Assembly: GCA_013214845.1 (NCBI GenBank)
Contig: JABSQC010000007.1
Location: forward strand, 1-12,044
Reading direction: 5' to 3'
Length of the DNA: 12,044 nucleotides
Source of the DNA: Mycoplasmataceae bacterium
GTDB lineage: Bacteria; Bacillota_I; Bacilli_A; Mycoplasmatales; Hepatoplasmataceae
Shown here piece after piece: positions 1-7,489 of the stretch. Within the stretch, counting starts at the first letter, position 1, and every line of letters starts with the position of its first letter. The translations under genes were made by a program, and so were the position numbers. The notes under the pieces are model-generated. The model was not told where the DNA came from. It saw only the letters and a list, made by a program, of their open reading frames with translations, and did not search any database.

Positions 1-494
1 TATATCCTCTAAGTAAACAAGACAGAACAATAATGAACCAAATGATTGACTATGTTCGTAGTTCTCAAGATGATTCAGATAAAGATGGTAAAAGAGAATT
101 AGTTCCAGCAGTTGGATTATCTGCTGTGCAAATAGGACATTTAAAAAGAATGATCTATGTAAGAATAGAAAATGATTACAAAAAACACAACGAAGAATTT
201 GCACTAATCAATCCAATAGTTACATATGAATCTGAAAACAAAACATACTTAGAAAATGGAGAAGCTTGTTTAAGTATTAGAGACAAAGAATACAAAGGTC
301 TTGTTATGAGACCAATGCAAGTTAAGATAAGAGCAATTGATTACTTTACTGATCAAGAAATTGAAATAGATGCTAAATCATTAACTGCAATTGTATTAAT
401 GCATGAAATAGATCACTTAAATGGAGTAATGTTTTACGACAGAATAAATAAGTTAGCTCCATTCCATATTGAAAAAGGTTCTATAAAAGCTTAA
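1..494 (+). CDS. def: Peptide deformylase, 5'-truncated by window edge
   Basis: Removes the formyl group from the N-terminal methionine of nascent proteins, in the cytoplasm, using a metal ion. All three deformylase motifs are visible: motif I as PAVGLSAVQIG, motif II as GEACLS (metal-ligand Cys) and motif III as LMHEIDHLNG, the HExxH metal site. The frame is open to the first base and the upstream residues (YPLSKQDRTIMNQMIDYV) look like normal family sequence. The ATG at 33 is therefore probably internal and the true start lies outside the window. In motif I the first Gly is replaced by Ala and the usual Pro before Gln by Val; in motif II Gly is replaced by Ala. These are mild changes that leave the catalytic residues intact. 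rnjA follows after 27 bases with no terminator, so the two are probably co-transcribed. Confidence 0.95.
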   Translation, partial: YPLSKQDRTIMNQMIDYVRSSQDDSDKDGKRELVPAVGLSAVQIGHLKRMIYVRIENDYKKHNEEFALINPIVTYESENKTYLENGEACLSIRDKEYKGLVMRPMQVKIRAIDYFTDQEIEIDAKSLTAIVLMHEIDHLNGVMFYDRINKLAPFHIEKGSIKA

Positions 495-510
495 TTATAT
501 TTACATTACA

Positions 511-516
511 AAGGAG
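511..516 (+). promoter_or_regulatory. Shine-Dalgarno site of rnjA
   Basis: AAGGAG lies five bases before the ATG at 522, inside the short def-rnjA gap. It fixes the start of RNase J and includes the charged N-terminal extension in the protein. Confidence 0.8.
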
Positions 517-521
517 AAAAT

Positions 522-2381
522 ATGAAAGACGATAAAATTGCATCAAAAGAGAAAGCTGTTGATGTACCAGTTAAGGATACTAAAAACGCAGACAACAATA
601 ATGATTCAGTTACAAAAAGAGGTCTAAAATACGAGTTACCAACTTATGTTGGAGCTCTTGGTGGTTTAGGTGAAGTAGGAAAAAACATGTACTTCGTTGA
701 AGAAGGAAATGAGTTATGAATAATTGACTCTGGTGTTAAATTTTCTGATGACCCTAACCTAGCAATAGAAGGAATAATTCCTAACTTTGATTACTTAGAA
801 AAAAATCAAAGAAAAATAAGAGGTTTAATTGTAACTCACGGTCATGAGGATCACATTGGTTCTATTCCCCACTTAGTTCAAAGAATTAATATACCTAAGA
901 TATATGCTCCTAAGATTGCATTGGAGTTAATTAAGAAAAAAATTAGTGAAAAGGGTGCTAGAAGAGTGCCTATGCAATTAATTAGTAATAAGTACAGAAT
1001 AAAGAGTAGAAATTTTGAAATTAGTTTCTTTAATGTAAATCACTCTATTCCTGATTCATTAGGTGTTGAATTTAAATCTGCAAATGGAACAATTGTTTCT
1101 ACAGGTGACTTTAAATTTGATTTAACACCAGTTGGTCAAAAAACTGATTTCTTTAAAATAAATAATATTGGTAACGAAGGAGTATCTATACTTCTTGCAG
1201 ATTCTACAAATGCGTTAGTTCCTAACTTCTCTACTTCAGAAAGTGATGTAATGGTTGAACTTGAGAAGATATTTAAGTCAAACAAATCAAAAAGACTTAT
1301 CTTATCTACATTTGCTTCAAATGTATATAGAGTTGAAACTGTTGTTGAATTAGCAAAGAAATATAATAGAAAAATTGCTATATTTGGTTGATCAATGCAA
1401 AAAGGATTCACTATATCAAGAAAAATTAAATATATTGATATAGATGATTCAATGATTGTTGATGAAAAAGAAATCAAGAATGTAAAAGATAGCGAACTAT
1501 TAATAATATGTACTGGTTCTCAAGGTGAAGAAAATGCTGCTCTAAATAAAATTGCTGATGGAAAGCAAAAATATGTAAAAGCTGGTAAAAATGATTTATT
1601 CATATTCTCTTCATCTCCTATTCCGGGAAACTATAGAAAAGTACAAATGCTACATAACAAGATTCTTAGAAAAGGTTCTTCAATTGTAGATAACAAGTTT
1701 TCTTCAAAAGTACATACATCAGGACACGGTTCTAAAAAAGAAAATGAACTTATGTTGTCAATGCTAAAACCTAGATACTTCTTCCCTGTTCACGGTGAAC
1801 ACAGAATGCTACTTGCACATAAAGAGTCAGCTGTTAAGTTGGGAATGAATCCTAAGAATGTATTTGTATTAAGAAATGGCTCAAGAATAAGACTACTTAA
1901 TGGTATAGCTAAAGTTGATACTCCTGTTCCAGGAGATGATGTATTTGTAGATGGTAGTGATTTACTAGGACAAAATATTAAAGTTCTCTCAGATAGAACA
2001 CAAATGACAGGAAACGGTGTTATATCAATTGCAGTAGGAGTTGATTCAACTACTAATACAATAATTGATGGTCCTAAAATTACTTCAAAAGGTTTTGTAA
2101 CTATTAAGGATAATAAAGAATTCTTTACTACAATGGAAACTAAAGTTAAGGAAAGTCTAGTTAAGGTATTTGAAAGCAAAGAAAGAATAACATTTTCATT
2201 ACTAAAAAATACTATTAGAGAAACTGCTGAAAAAGAGATATTTGATAGATACAAATTATCTCCAATAGTAATTCCAGTAATACTTAAAAAAGAAAATCCT
2301 AATGATATAAAAGAAGAACAAGCTAATAAGACAAAAGATAAAGCAAAGGATAAAAAAACACAAACAGAAAAGAAAAAATAA
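522..2381 (+). CDS. rnjA: Ribonuclease J (metallo-beta-lactamase RNase)
   Basis: RNase J is a combined endonuclease and 5'-to-3' exonuclease of the beta-CASP metallo-beta-lactamase family, acting in mRNA decay and RNA maturation. The 619-residue frame contains two TGA (Trp) codons, near 717 and 1389. The metal-binding motif THGHEDHIGS has H106, H108, D110 and H111. Further family blocks follow: STGDFKFD, ADSTNA, the beta-CASP segment with ICTGSQGE, HTSGHGS near residues 398-404, and FFPVHGEHRML. The C-terminal domain ends in a tail made almost only of Lys, Glu, Asp, Thr and Gln. The first roughly 30 residues are polar and charged, before the core begins at YVGALGGLGEVGKNMY. The length is at or slightly above the usual 550-615. 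Whether it is RNase J1 or J2 cannot be decided here, but the catalytic residues are complete. Confidence 0.95.
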
Positions 2382-2399
2382 GCAATGCTTATTTTTTTT
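2373..2399 (+). terminator. Rho-independent terminator after rnjA
   Basis: AAAAAATAAGC (2373-2383) pairs with GCTTATTTTTT (2387-2397) around the loop AAT and runs into a T tract ending at 2399. The rnjA stop codon lies inside the left arm. Confidence 0.8.
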
Positions 2400-2415
2400 A
2401 TTGATTTAGTTTTTA

Positions 2416-2453
2416 AAAAAGCTAAAGCTAATTAGATGTCTTGTTAGCTTTTT
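2416..2453 (-). terminator. Terminator of the membrane-protein operon
   Basis: Read on the minus strand, AAAAAGCTAA (2453-2444) pairs with TTAGCTTTTT (2425-2416), with an alternative pairing to the nearer TTAGCTTT (2431-2424). The TAG stop of the last membrane gene falls inside it. The outer T run follows on the minus strand, so it probably ends the leftward operon, just after the rnjA terminator facing it. Confidence 0.6.
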
Positions 2454-2769
2454 GCTCTCTTCAATTCTTTATGCATTTACTTATTCTTGGATATATAGAT
2501 AGTGTATATGTTCCTCAGAAAGTCCCTGCTCCTACTGCTGCTACTGAAGCAAATATTAATCATAGTTGAGAAGCTTCAACAGAAAAGAAAGAAATAAATA
2601 GAGAAAAACTAGTTCATACAAAGGTAGCTAATGCTCCGTTTAATGCAGCTATATTTCATTTACCTTTTGAGATTTGAAGAATCTTGTAATTATAAAAAGT
2701 AGTTGTTGCAAACTCAGCTACAAATAATCCTAAAAAATATAGTAAATAAGCTCATCATTCTAAATTCAT
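2428..2769 (-). CDS. Three-TM membrane protein C of a paralogous triplet
   Basis: No function is recognised. The 113-residue frame reads seven TGA codons as Trp and so is fragmented under the standard code. Three hydrophobic segments lie near residues 7-29, 40-63 and 69-92, with a short basic tail rich in Lys, Arg and Asn. It aligns without obvious gaps to the two genes upstream: NYKI at 27-30 matches NFKI and NLKL, and IAALNGA matches LASLFGA and LASVFAP. It is the last gene of the set; its ATG overlaps the preceding stop by one base (TAATG), with AGGAG 11 bases upstream inside that gene. The pattern of a positively charged loop after TM1, then small residues opening TM2, faintly recalls the N-terminal membrane domain of UPF0316 (YebE-like) proteins. 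That likeness is from memory and tentative, and no DUF2179-like C-terminal domain is present. Confidence 0.82.
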
Positions 2770-3176
2770 TATTTAATCAACTCCTCTGGATTACTTGGTG
2801 CTTTTTCTTCAATAACTTTAGTGTCAGTTTCACATTCAGTTTTTTTAGTTCTGTTAAATAATTTTTTCTTCGCAACCATATTTTTAATAATTCCCCTTTT
2901 ATTTAACTCATTAAAAACAATTGTTGCCAAGAAGCTACCAAGTGCTAGCATTGAAAAAGACAGAATAGTTATTCATATTTGATCAAAAGATAGACCATAG
3001 TAAATTGAAAGTGATGAAAAAGTCAAGTATATCATTGTAGAACCAGCTCCAAATAGCGAAGCTAATAAGAAGTTTTCATGTTTAGTAAATATAATCTTGA
3101 AATTAAAAAGAAATGTAGTAATCAGTTCCGTTACTAATCCACTTATTATAAAAAGCATTATTCCTCATCAAGGCAT
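2769..3176 (-). CDS. Three-TM membrane protein B of a paralogous triplet
   Basis: This is a 135-residue membrane protein of unknown function. It starts MPWWGIM, where both Trp are TGA, and a third TGA lies at residue 68. Hydrophobic segments lie near residues 5-24, 37-61 and 67-89. They are followed by a polar cytosolic-looking tail of about 45 residues, first Lys-rich (MVAKKKLFNRTKK) and then mixed acidic. NFKIIF at 25-30 and LLASLFGAG at 37-45 align with the neighbouring genes. The upstream ATG at 3176 is chosen over the one at 3158. It sits in a TAATG overlap with gene A, and AAGGAG stands ten bases before it, which gives a conventional Shine-Dalgarno and translational coupling. The spacing matches that at the B-C junction, which suggests the three proteins are made in fixed proportion. 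Confidence 0.82.
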
Positions 3177-3580
3177 TATGTTTCAACTCCTTCTTTATTT
3201 GTAATTAGATTCTTAGAAACTAAATTTTCAGAAGTTTCAGCCTTTTTATCTTTGTCATTATCTTCTTTATCCTCAGAATTATCGTTTTTTAAAAACTTGT
3301 GATTAATCACCTTAGAAACCATTGTTGACATAAAACTAAATAAAGCAGAAATTGCAGCATAAACCAATATAAATCATCAAGTACCAGAAGCTGAACTAAA
3401 AACAACAGCAAATGATGAACTAAGAGTTATAAAAAGTAATGTTAGCGGTGCAAATACTGATGCTAACTTATAGTGTTCTTGTGTCATTAAAACTAACTTT
3501 AAATTTTCCATTATTGAGCCAATAAATGAAAAAATTAAAGATAATATTAAATAAATAATTTCTGAAGTGCTTAGGTCCAT
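3176..3580 (-). CDS. Three-TM membrane protein A of a paralogous triplet
   Basis: This is a 134-residue membrane protein, function not recognised. Hydrophobic segments lie near residues 8-24, 39-61 and 68-89. The tail of about 40 residues is strongly charged (Asn, Asp, Glu and Lys: KNDNSEDKEDNDKDKK). Two TGA codons are read as Trp just before TM3. NLKL at 26-29 and LASVFAP at 39-45 align with B and C. The start is uncertain. An in-frame ATG at 3595 would add MYNFI, but TATAAT (3592-3587) overlaps that stretch and stands six bases before the ATG at 3580, as at other leaderless-looking genes in this window. Neither ATG has a clear Shine-Dalgarno. The start at 3580 also gives the N-terminus best matching B and C. 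The gene ends in a TAATG overlap with B. Confidence 0.8.
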
Positions 3581-3586
3581 AATGAA

Positions 3587-3592
3587 ATTATA
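3587..3592 (-). promoter_or_regulatory. -10 element for membrane gene A
   Basis: TATAAT on the minus strand, six bases before the ATG at 3580. No convincing -35 is seen. If used, transcription would start at or next to the ATG, giving a leaderless message for the A-B-C operon. Confidence 0.45.
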
Positions 3593-3652
3593 CATATTAA
3601 TATATTCAACTATATATAAGAAATGTTGTTATTTATTAGTAAATATAATGAA

Positions 3653-3784
3653 TTATTCATCATCTTTTATATTAGAATTTTGCTTGCTTTTTCTTATTAC
3701 ATATATTTTTCAAATAATTGCAATTGAAAGTAAAACTATAGTAATTGAACCAATTGATACAATTGCTATTTCTATAGGCATCAT
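3653..3784 (-). CDS. Small single-TM protein, 43 residues
   Basis: This frame starts with a double ATG and encodes a 43-residue peptide with one hydrophobic helix of about 20-25 residues (IEIAIVSIGSITIVLLSIAI). A TGA-coded Trp follows, then a basic and polar tail (KIYVIRKSKQ...), and it ends in TAA. The positive-inside tail suggests N-out/C-in topology. It lies 72 bases before the triplet of membrane genes on the same strand. TATAAT (3797-3792) stands seven bases before its start, and no Shine-Dalgarno is visible. It could be an accessory subunit of the triplet or an independent small membrane protein. The complementary strand here is also open and hydrophobic in front of trpS, so one of the two frames must be a shadow. 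I prefer this one because trpS begins naturally at 3804 and this frame has the normal layout of a membrane peptide. Confidence 0.55.
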
Positions 3785-3786
3785 AG

Positions 3787-3798
3787 TTATAATTATAA
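3787..3798. promoter_or_regulatory. Palindromic -10 shared by trpS and the divergent small gene
   Basis: TTATAATTATAA is its own reverse complement, so both strands carry TATAAT. On the plus strand it lies at 3788-3793, ten bases before the trpS ATG. On the minus strand it lies at 3797-3792, seven bases before the small membrane gene. No good -35 is seen on either side; TTGCTA at 3763 is a weak candidate for trpS with a 19-base spacer. Neither gene has a Shine-Dalgarno, so transcripts would be leaderless or nearly so. Confidence 0.5.
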
Positions 3799-3803
3799 AT
3801 GAT

Positions 3804-4823
3804 ATGAAAAAGAGACTAATTACAGGAATAACACCAACTGGTAATATAACACTTGGTAACTATGCAGGTGCCATTAAACCAATGGTTGAGGCACAGGATG
3901 ATAATGAAGTTGTTATATTCTCAGCTGATTTACATGGAATAACAACTGGTAATGTAAACGGAGAAAATTTAGAAAAGAATACTATTAATACAATTGCTTT
4001 ATATTTAGCATCAGGAATAGATCCTTCTAAATCAACTATTTTTCTTCAATCTGAAATAAAAGAACATACAGAGCTTTCATATTTAATTACATGTCACTTA
4101 ACATATGGTGAACTTAGTAGAATGACTCAATATAAAGATAAATCTTCTAAGTTCAAAATGTCTAATGGTACTGAGAAAGTTCCAGCAGGTCTTTTATTTT
4201 ATCCATCATTGATGGCAGCAGACATATTACTTTATGATGCTGATATAGTGCCTGTTGGTAAAGATCAAAAACAACATATTGAATTAACAAGAGATGTAGC
4301 AAATAGAATCAATAAAAAGTACGGAAATATTTTTACAGTTCCCTCTCCTATGATTTCAAAAAGTAATAGTTCTAAAATAATGTCTTTAACTGACCCAACT
4401 AAGAAGATGTCAAAATCTGATTCAGATATTCAAGGGACTATATTTTTATTAGATAATGAAAGAGATGTTAGAAAGAAAATAAAAAGTGCAATTACTGATA
4501 GTGAAAATTCAATACATTATGATCCTGAAAATAAACCTGGTGTAAGTAATCTTATAGAAATAATTAAATTATTAAGCGGAAAAAGTTATGAGCAAATTGA
4601 AAAAGAATTTGTTGGAAAACACTATGGTCATTTAAAGGATGAAGTAGCAAATGAAGTTGTTTTATTTTTAAATAACATACAACAAAAACATAAGGAAATT
4701 TTAGAAAGCAATTTAATAGATAAAGTATTAGATGATGGTTATAAAAAGGTAAAGCCATTAGCTCAAGATAAAATATTAGAACTAAAAAATAGTATTGGTT
4801 TCTATAATAGAAATAAGGGATAA
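3804..4823 (+). CDS. trpS: Tryptophanyl-tRNA synthetase
   Basis: Class I aminoacyl-tRNA synthetase that charges tRNA-Trp; in this organism the charged Trp must also serve UGA codons. It is 339 residues, normal for bacterial TrpRS. The N-terminus MKKRLITGITPTGNITLGNY holds the HIGH-equivalent signature (TLGN). KKMSKSDSD at residues 200-208 contains the complete KMSKS loop (201-205). Other family blocks are FSADLHGITT, GLLFYPSLMAADILLYDADIVPVG and KDQKQHIELTRDVANR. The protein itself contains no Trp codon. The frame is open upstream to 3567, but that stretch is a hydrophobic, non-family sequence opposite the small membrane gene; the family N-terminus clearly begins at 3804. No Shine-Dalgarno precedes the ATG. 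A HAD phosphatase follows two bases after the stop. Confidence 0.95.
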   Translation: MKKRLITGITPTGNITLGNYAGAIKPMVEAQDDNEVVIFSADLHGITTGNVNGENLEKNTINTIALYLASGIDPSKSTIFLQSEIKEHTELSYLITCHLTYGELSRMTQYKDKSSKFKMSNGTEKVPAGLLFYPSLMAADILLYDADIVPVGKDQKQHIELTRDVANRINKKYGNIFTVPSPMISKSNSSKIMSLTDPTKKMSKSDSDIQGTIFLLDNERDVRKKIKSAITDSENSIHYDPENKPGVSNLIEIIKLLSGKSYEQIEKEFVGKHYGHLKDEVANEVVLFLNNIQQKHKEILESNLIDKVLDDGYKKVKPLAQDKILELKNSIGFYNRNKG

Positions 4824-4825
4824 GA

Positions 4826-5695
4826 ATGAAAAAAGGAAAATTTAATAAATGATTAATTGGTGTTGACTTAGATGGAACACTACTAGATAATAATGATGAG
4901 TTGACTCAAAAGAATATTGATATAGTTAGAAGATTGTCACATGATGGTCACATAGTTTCTATTATTACTGGTAGACCATTTAGATCATCAAAACATATAT
5001 ATAGACAGCTTGGGTTAAATACAATAATGGCAAATCATAATGGAGCAATTATTCACAATCCAAAAGACCCAGGTTTTATATCAAACCAAACAGGAATAAG
5101 TAGAAAGATAATTTCTGATATTACTGGTGAAAAAGGATTTCATAATAATGTTGAAAATTTTGCTGTTGAGACAAGTAAGAAACTATATATATTAAAACAT
5201 GACAAATGATTAGAAGATTTCTTCTTTATTGAAGGAGAGCTTCAAGTTGAAATATCAGATTCATTTGATCAATGTGCTGCTAAGATGGAAGTAGACCCCT
5301 ATTCTATGCTTGTATTAATGAAGTCAAATGTATCTAGCGAAGATATGTCTAGATATATATTAAACCTTAAAAATAAATATGGTAATTCAATAATGCTAAG
5401 ATCATGACAACATCCAAATGTCAAAAATCAAATAGTTCTTGAGATCAATCCTGTATCCACTGATAAAGGTCACGCTTTAAGAAAAATACGTAATTACTAC
5501 AATATACATTCACACCATACTATTGTTTTTGGAGATGGACTTAATGATGTCCCAATGTTTGATGAAGCAAAACATTCAATAGTAATGGAGAATGCTAATG
5601 AATCAATTAGATTCTTTGCATCTGAAATGACATATAAAGACAATCACAATTCTGGTGTTGGTGATTATTTAGAAAAATGATTCTATGGAGAATAA
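4826..5695 (+). CDS. Cof-type HAD-IIB family phosphatase
   Basis: Cytoplasmic haloacid-dehalogenase-fold phosphatase, 289 residues with four TGA (Trp) codons. The HAD motifs are in order. Motif I is VDLDGTLLDN near residues 14-23, with the nucleophile and acid aspartates. Motif II is SIITGRPFRSS. The motif III lysine is in STDKGHAL. Motif IV is FGDGLNDVPMFDEA. The long stretch between motifs II and III is the C2B cap expected of the Cof/YidA-like group. These enzymes hydrolyse sugar phosphates, flavin mononucleotide or other small phosphorylated metabolites, and the substrate cannot be told from sequence. The start ATG at 4826 lies two bases after the trpS stop, with AAGGGA overlapping the end of trpS as Shine-Dalgarno, so the two genes share a transcript. 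No terminator is seen between its stop and the next gene. Confidence 0.92.
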
Positions 5696-5702
5696 AAAAT
5701 AT

Positions 5703-5708
5703 TATAAT
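5703..5708 (+). promoter_or_regulatory. -10 element before the CPHC thiol protein
   Basis: TATAAT eight bases before the ATG at 5717, in the 21-base gap after the HAD phosphatase gene. There is no Shine-Dalgarno before that ATG and no clear -35. It fits a leaderless transcript start. Confidence 0.45.
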
Positions 5709-5716
5709 TATTAAAT

Positions 5717-6592
5717 ATGGCAACAGTAATAAAAATAACTAATAATAATAAATTAATAAAACTAAATAAAAAGAAAATTGCAATTTGATCTACTGTAGCT
5801 TTATTATTTACTGTGGGTCTTTCTTAGACTCTATACTTTACATTAAGACCTAATAAAGCTAAGTGACCTTCTAATTTACAACAAATAACTGTTGATGAAG
5901 CAATAGATATTACATTAGGTGAAGAACATGCTAATGAAGTGTTTGGAATATATATTGGTTCAACTGATAGTGATGAAGGTTGTCCACACTGTCATGAAGC
6001 AATTTACGGAACTACCGATCTTACAGATAGCAGTGAATTAAATGGTGAATTTTCTAAATATATAGAAGAAGTAAATGATGTTAGAACTATGAATTGATAT
6101 GGTATTGAATCAGGTTCAATTAACTCTGCGAATCAAGATTTACTAGATTATGTAAAAGGTATATACGGTGAAGGAGCTTACATAGCTAACCCTGATATAC
6201 TTCTACTTCCTGGTACTGATGAAGAAATTAAAGCGCTATTAAACTATACAGATATTAAAGACTTTAGAACAGATAACTCAGTATCAATCAATCCTAATAC
6301 AGGAGAAATAATTGGTAGTTCAGAAACTACAACTAATGATGGATCAACTGATACAACTACTGAGGAAGGTACAGATACTACTACTGATGATGGGACAACT
6401 GATGAATCTACTTCTAGTGAAAGTTTAGCTATCCCTGCGTTCTTATGAATATACGATCATCAAATTTATGCAATGTCAATTGGATTTACACAAGGTGTTG
6501 AAGATGAAAATGGCGAAATAACAGAAGTACCTCAAAGTGATAAATTCTGATTCTATGCTGAAGAAATCATTAATGATATAACAACTATATAA
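5717..6592 (+). pseudogene. Membrane-anchored CPHC thioredoxin-fold protein, interrupted by in-frame TAG
   Basis: The reading frame has 291 codons before its final TAA and five TGA-coded Trp, but a TAG stop sits at codon 37 (5825-5827). The N-terminus has a basic stretch (KLIKLNKKK) and then one hydrophobic helix (IAIWSTVALLFTVGLS, TAG, TLYFTL), so the anchor is cut in half. Downstream lies an exported-looking domain. It has EVFGIYIGSTD as first strand, then a DsbA/thioredoxin-type CPHC at codons 89-92, NPDILLLPG as a later strand, and IPAFLWIYDHQ as the likely cis-Pro loop (P240). Between the last two is a Thr/Ser/Asp/Glu/Gly-rich insertion (about codons 200-236) with imperfect TTTxDG repeats. 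If intact it would be an extracytoplasmic thiol oxidoreductase or redox lipoprotein-like factor. The frame stays open on both sides of the TAG, so a single substitution explains it. A GTG at 5939 could restart translation but would lose the anchor. Confidence 0.75.
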
Positions 6593-6616
6593 AATTAACT
6601 TATTAAAAATTAAATT

Positions 6617-6644
6617 AAAAAAAAGGACAGTGTCCATTTTTTTT
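6617..6644. terminator. Bidirectional terminator between thiol protein and hpf
   Basis: An A8 run, GGAC, a short loop, GTCC, and then A plus T8. The stem is GC-rich at its tip and flanked by A and T tracts on both sides. It can therefore end the rightward trpS-side transcript and the leftward hpf transcript. Confidence 0.8.
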
Positions 6645-6658
6645 ATTACTCTTTTAAA

Positions 6659-6952
6659 TTATTTTTTAATCTTGTGTCTTATTTGTTTTTCTATCATTAC
6701 AATAGCGTTATCTATAGCTAAGAATAAATCATCTTCTTTGGCTTCAGAGTGGAAAACACCTTTTTTAGTATTTAGTGTAATTCTTACATGAGACCCATCG
6801 ACTTCTTCATACTGTGAGATGTCAACATGTACATTTGGTTCCTCTATTAACTGTTTTGGAAATTTATCAGATACACTGTATAGTTTATCTTCAATCTTTG
6901 CTCTTATGTTGTCTGTTATATTTAAATTTTTTCCTCTAATTTCTATATTCAT
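6659..6952 (-). CDS. hpf: Ribosome hibernation promoting factor, short form (HPF/RaiA family)
   Basis: Small ribosome-binding protein that occupies the mRNA/tRNA channel of the 30S subunit under stress and inactivates or dimerises ribosomes. The 97 residues match the short form: MNIEIRGKNLNITDNIRAKI opens the beta-alpha-beta fold. The middle HVDISQYEEVDGSHVRITLN and SEAKEDDLFLAIDNAIVMIEKQIRHKIKK give the second helix with its basic C-terminal end. The C-terminal dimerisation domain of long HPF is absent, ending with the basic KIKK. It lies downstream of trmL but has its own -10 (6984-6979) and a good Shine-Dalgarno (AAAGGAGA before the ATG), so it can be expressed apart from the replication operon, as expected for a stress factor. 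Confidence 0.88.
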   Translation of the reverse strand: MNIEIRGKNLNITDNIRAKIEDKLYSVSDKFPKQLIEEPNVHVDISQYEEVDGSHVRITLNTKKGVFHSEAKEDDLFLAIDNAIVMIEKQIRHKIKK

Positions 6953-6978
6953 CTTCTCTCCTTTTGAATATTACTTAT

Positions 6979-6984
6979 ATTATA
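6979..6984 (-). promoter_or_regulatory. -10 element of hpf
   Basis: TATAAT on the minus strand, just past the trmL stop codon and 26 bases before the hpf ATG. Unlike the leaderless-type promoters here, this one leaves room for a Shine-Dalgarno (AAAGGAGA). Confidence 0.5.
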
Positions 6985-6988
6985 ATGT

Positions 6989-7489
6989 TTAATCTTCATC
7001 TCAATATTTTTCCATCCCAATAAAGTTGTTCTGTCTTGCAACTTCATATAAGGTAATAGAAACAGTGTTTGCTAAATTAAATGACCTAAAGTCTTTAGAC
7101 ATTGGAATTCTTATACAACTCTCATAGTTGTCAAATAGAATTCTTTTAGGTACTCCAGTTGACTCTGCTCCAAATACTAAAAATAGGTTTTTATTCTCTT
7201 TGCTAGTAAAATCAATATCACTTGGGTTCTTACGAGCAAACTTAGTAGTATAGTAAATATTAGCTTCTGGATTCTCTTTTAAGAAGTCTTCTCAAGAATC
7301 ATATAAGAAATAATTAATCTTATCTACATAGGTTACACTAGCTCGTTTCATCTTAGGATCGGTAATATCAAATCCCATTGGTTTTATTATATGTAAGTCT
7401 GCTCCGTGATTATAACAACTTCTTATTATATTCCCTGTATTTTGGGGAATTTCGGGGTTATACAATACAACATTTAATTTATTACTCAT
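6989..7489 (-). CDS. trmL: tRNA (cytidine/uridine-34 2'-O)-methyltransferase TrmL
   Basis: SPOUT-family methyltransferase that 2'-O-methylates the wobble base of tRNA-Leu isoacceptors using S-adenosylmethionine. It has 166 residues, the family length, with two TGA (Trp) codons. NPEIPQNTGNIIRSC at residues 11-25 is the N-terminal signature with substrate-binding Asn and Arg. LFLVFGAESTGVP is the first knot motif, where TrmL proteins usually have GxExxGLP. CIRIPMSKDFRSFNLANTVSITLYEV is the SAM-binding C-terminal knot. The start codon overlaps the dnaI stop by one base (TAATG), and GGAG stands eight bases upstream inside dnaI, so translation is coupled. Confidence 0.93.

Noticed and set aside
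1136..2254. Minus-strand open frames inside rnjA
   Set aside because: They are Ser/Leu/Ile-rich shadows opposite a fully conserved RNase J frame.
3567..3803. In-frame upstream extension of trpS by 79 hydrophobic residues
   Set aside because: The TrpRS family begins at MKKRLITG (3804). The extension is unlike any TrpRS, overlaps the start of the opposite-strand membrane gene, and is explained by the complementary small membrane gene.
5825..5827. TAG read as an amino acid (recoding)
   Set aside because: TAG is a proper stop at the ends of coaE and membrane gene C, and no suppressor tRNA can be seen in this window; a nonsense mutation or base error is simpler.
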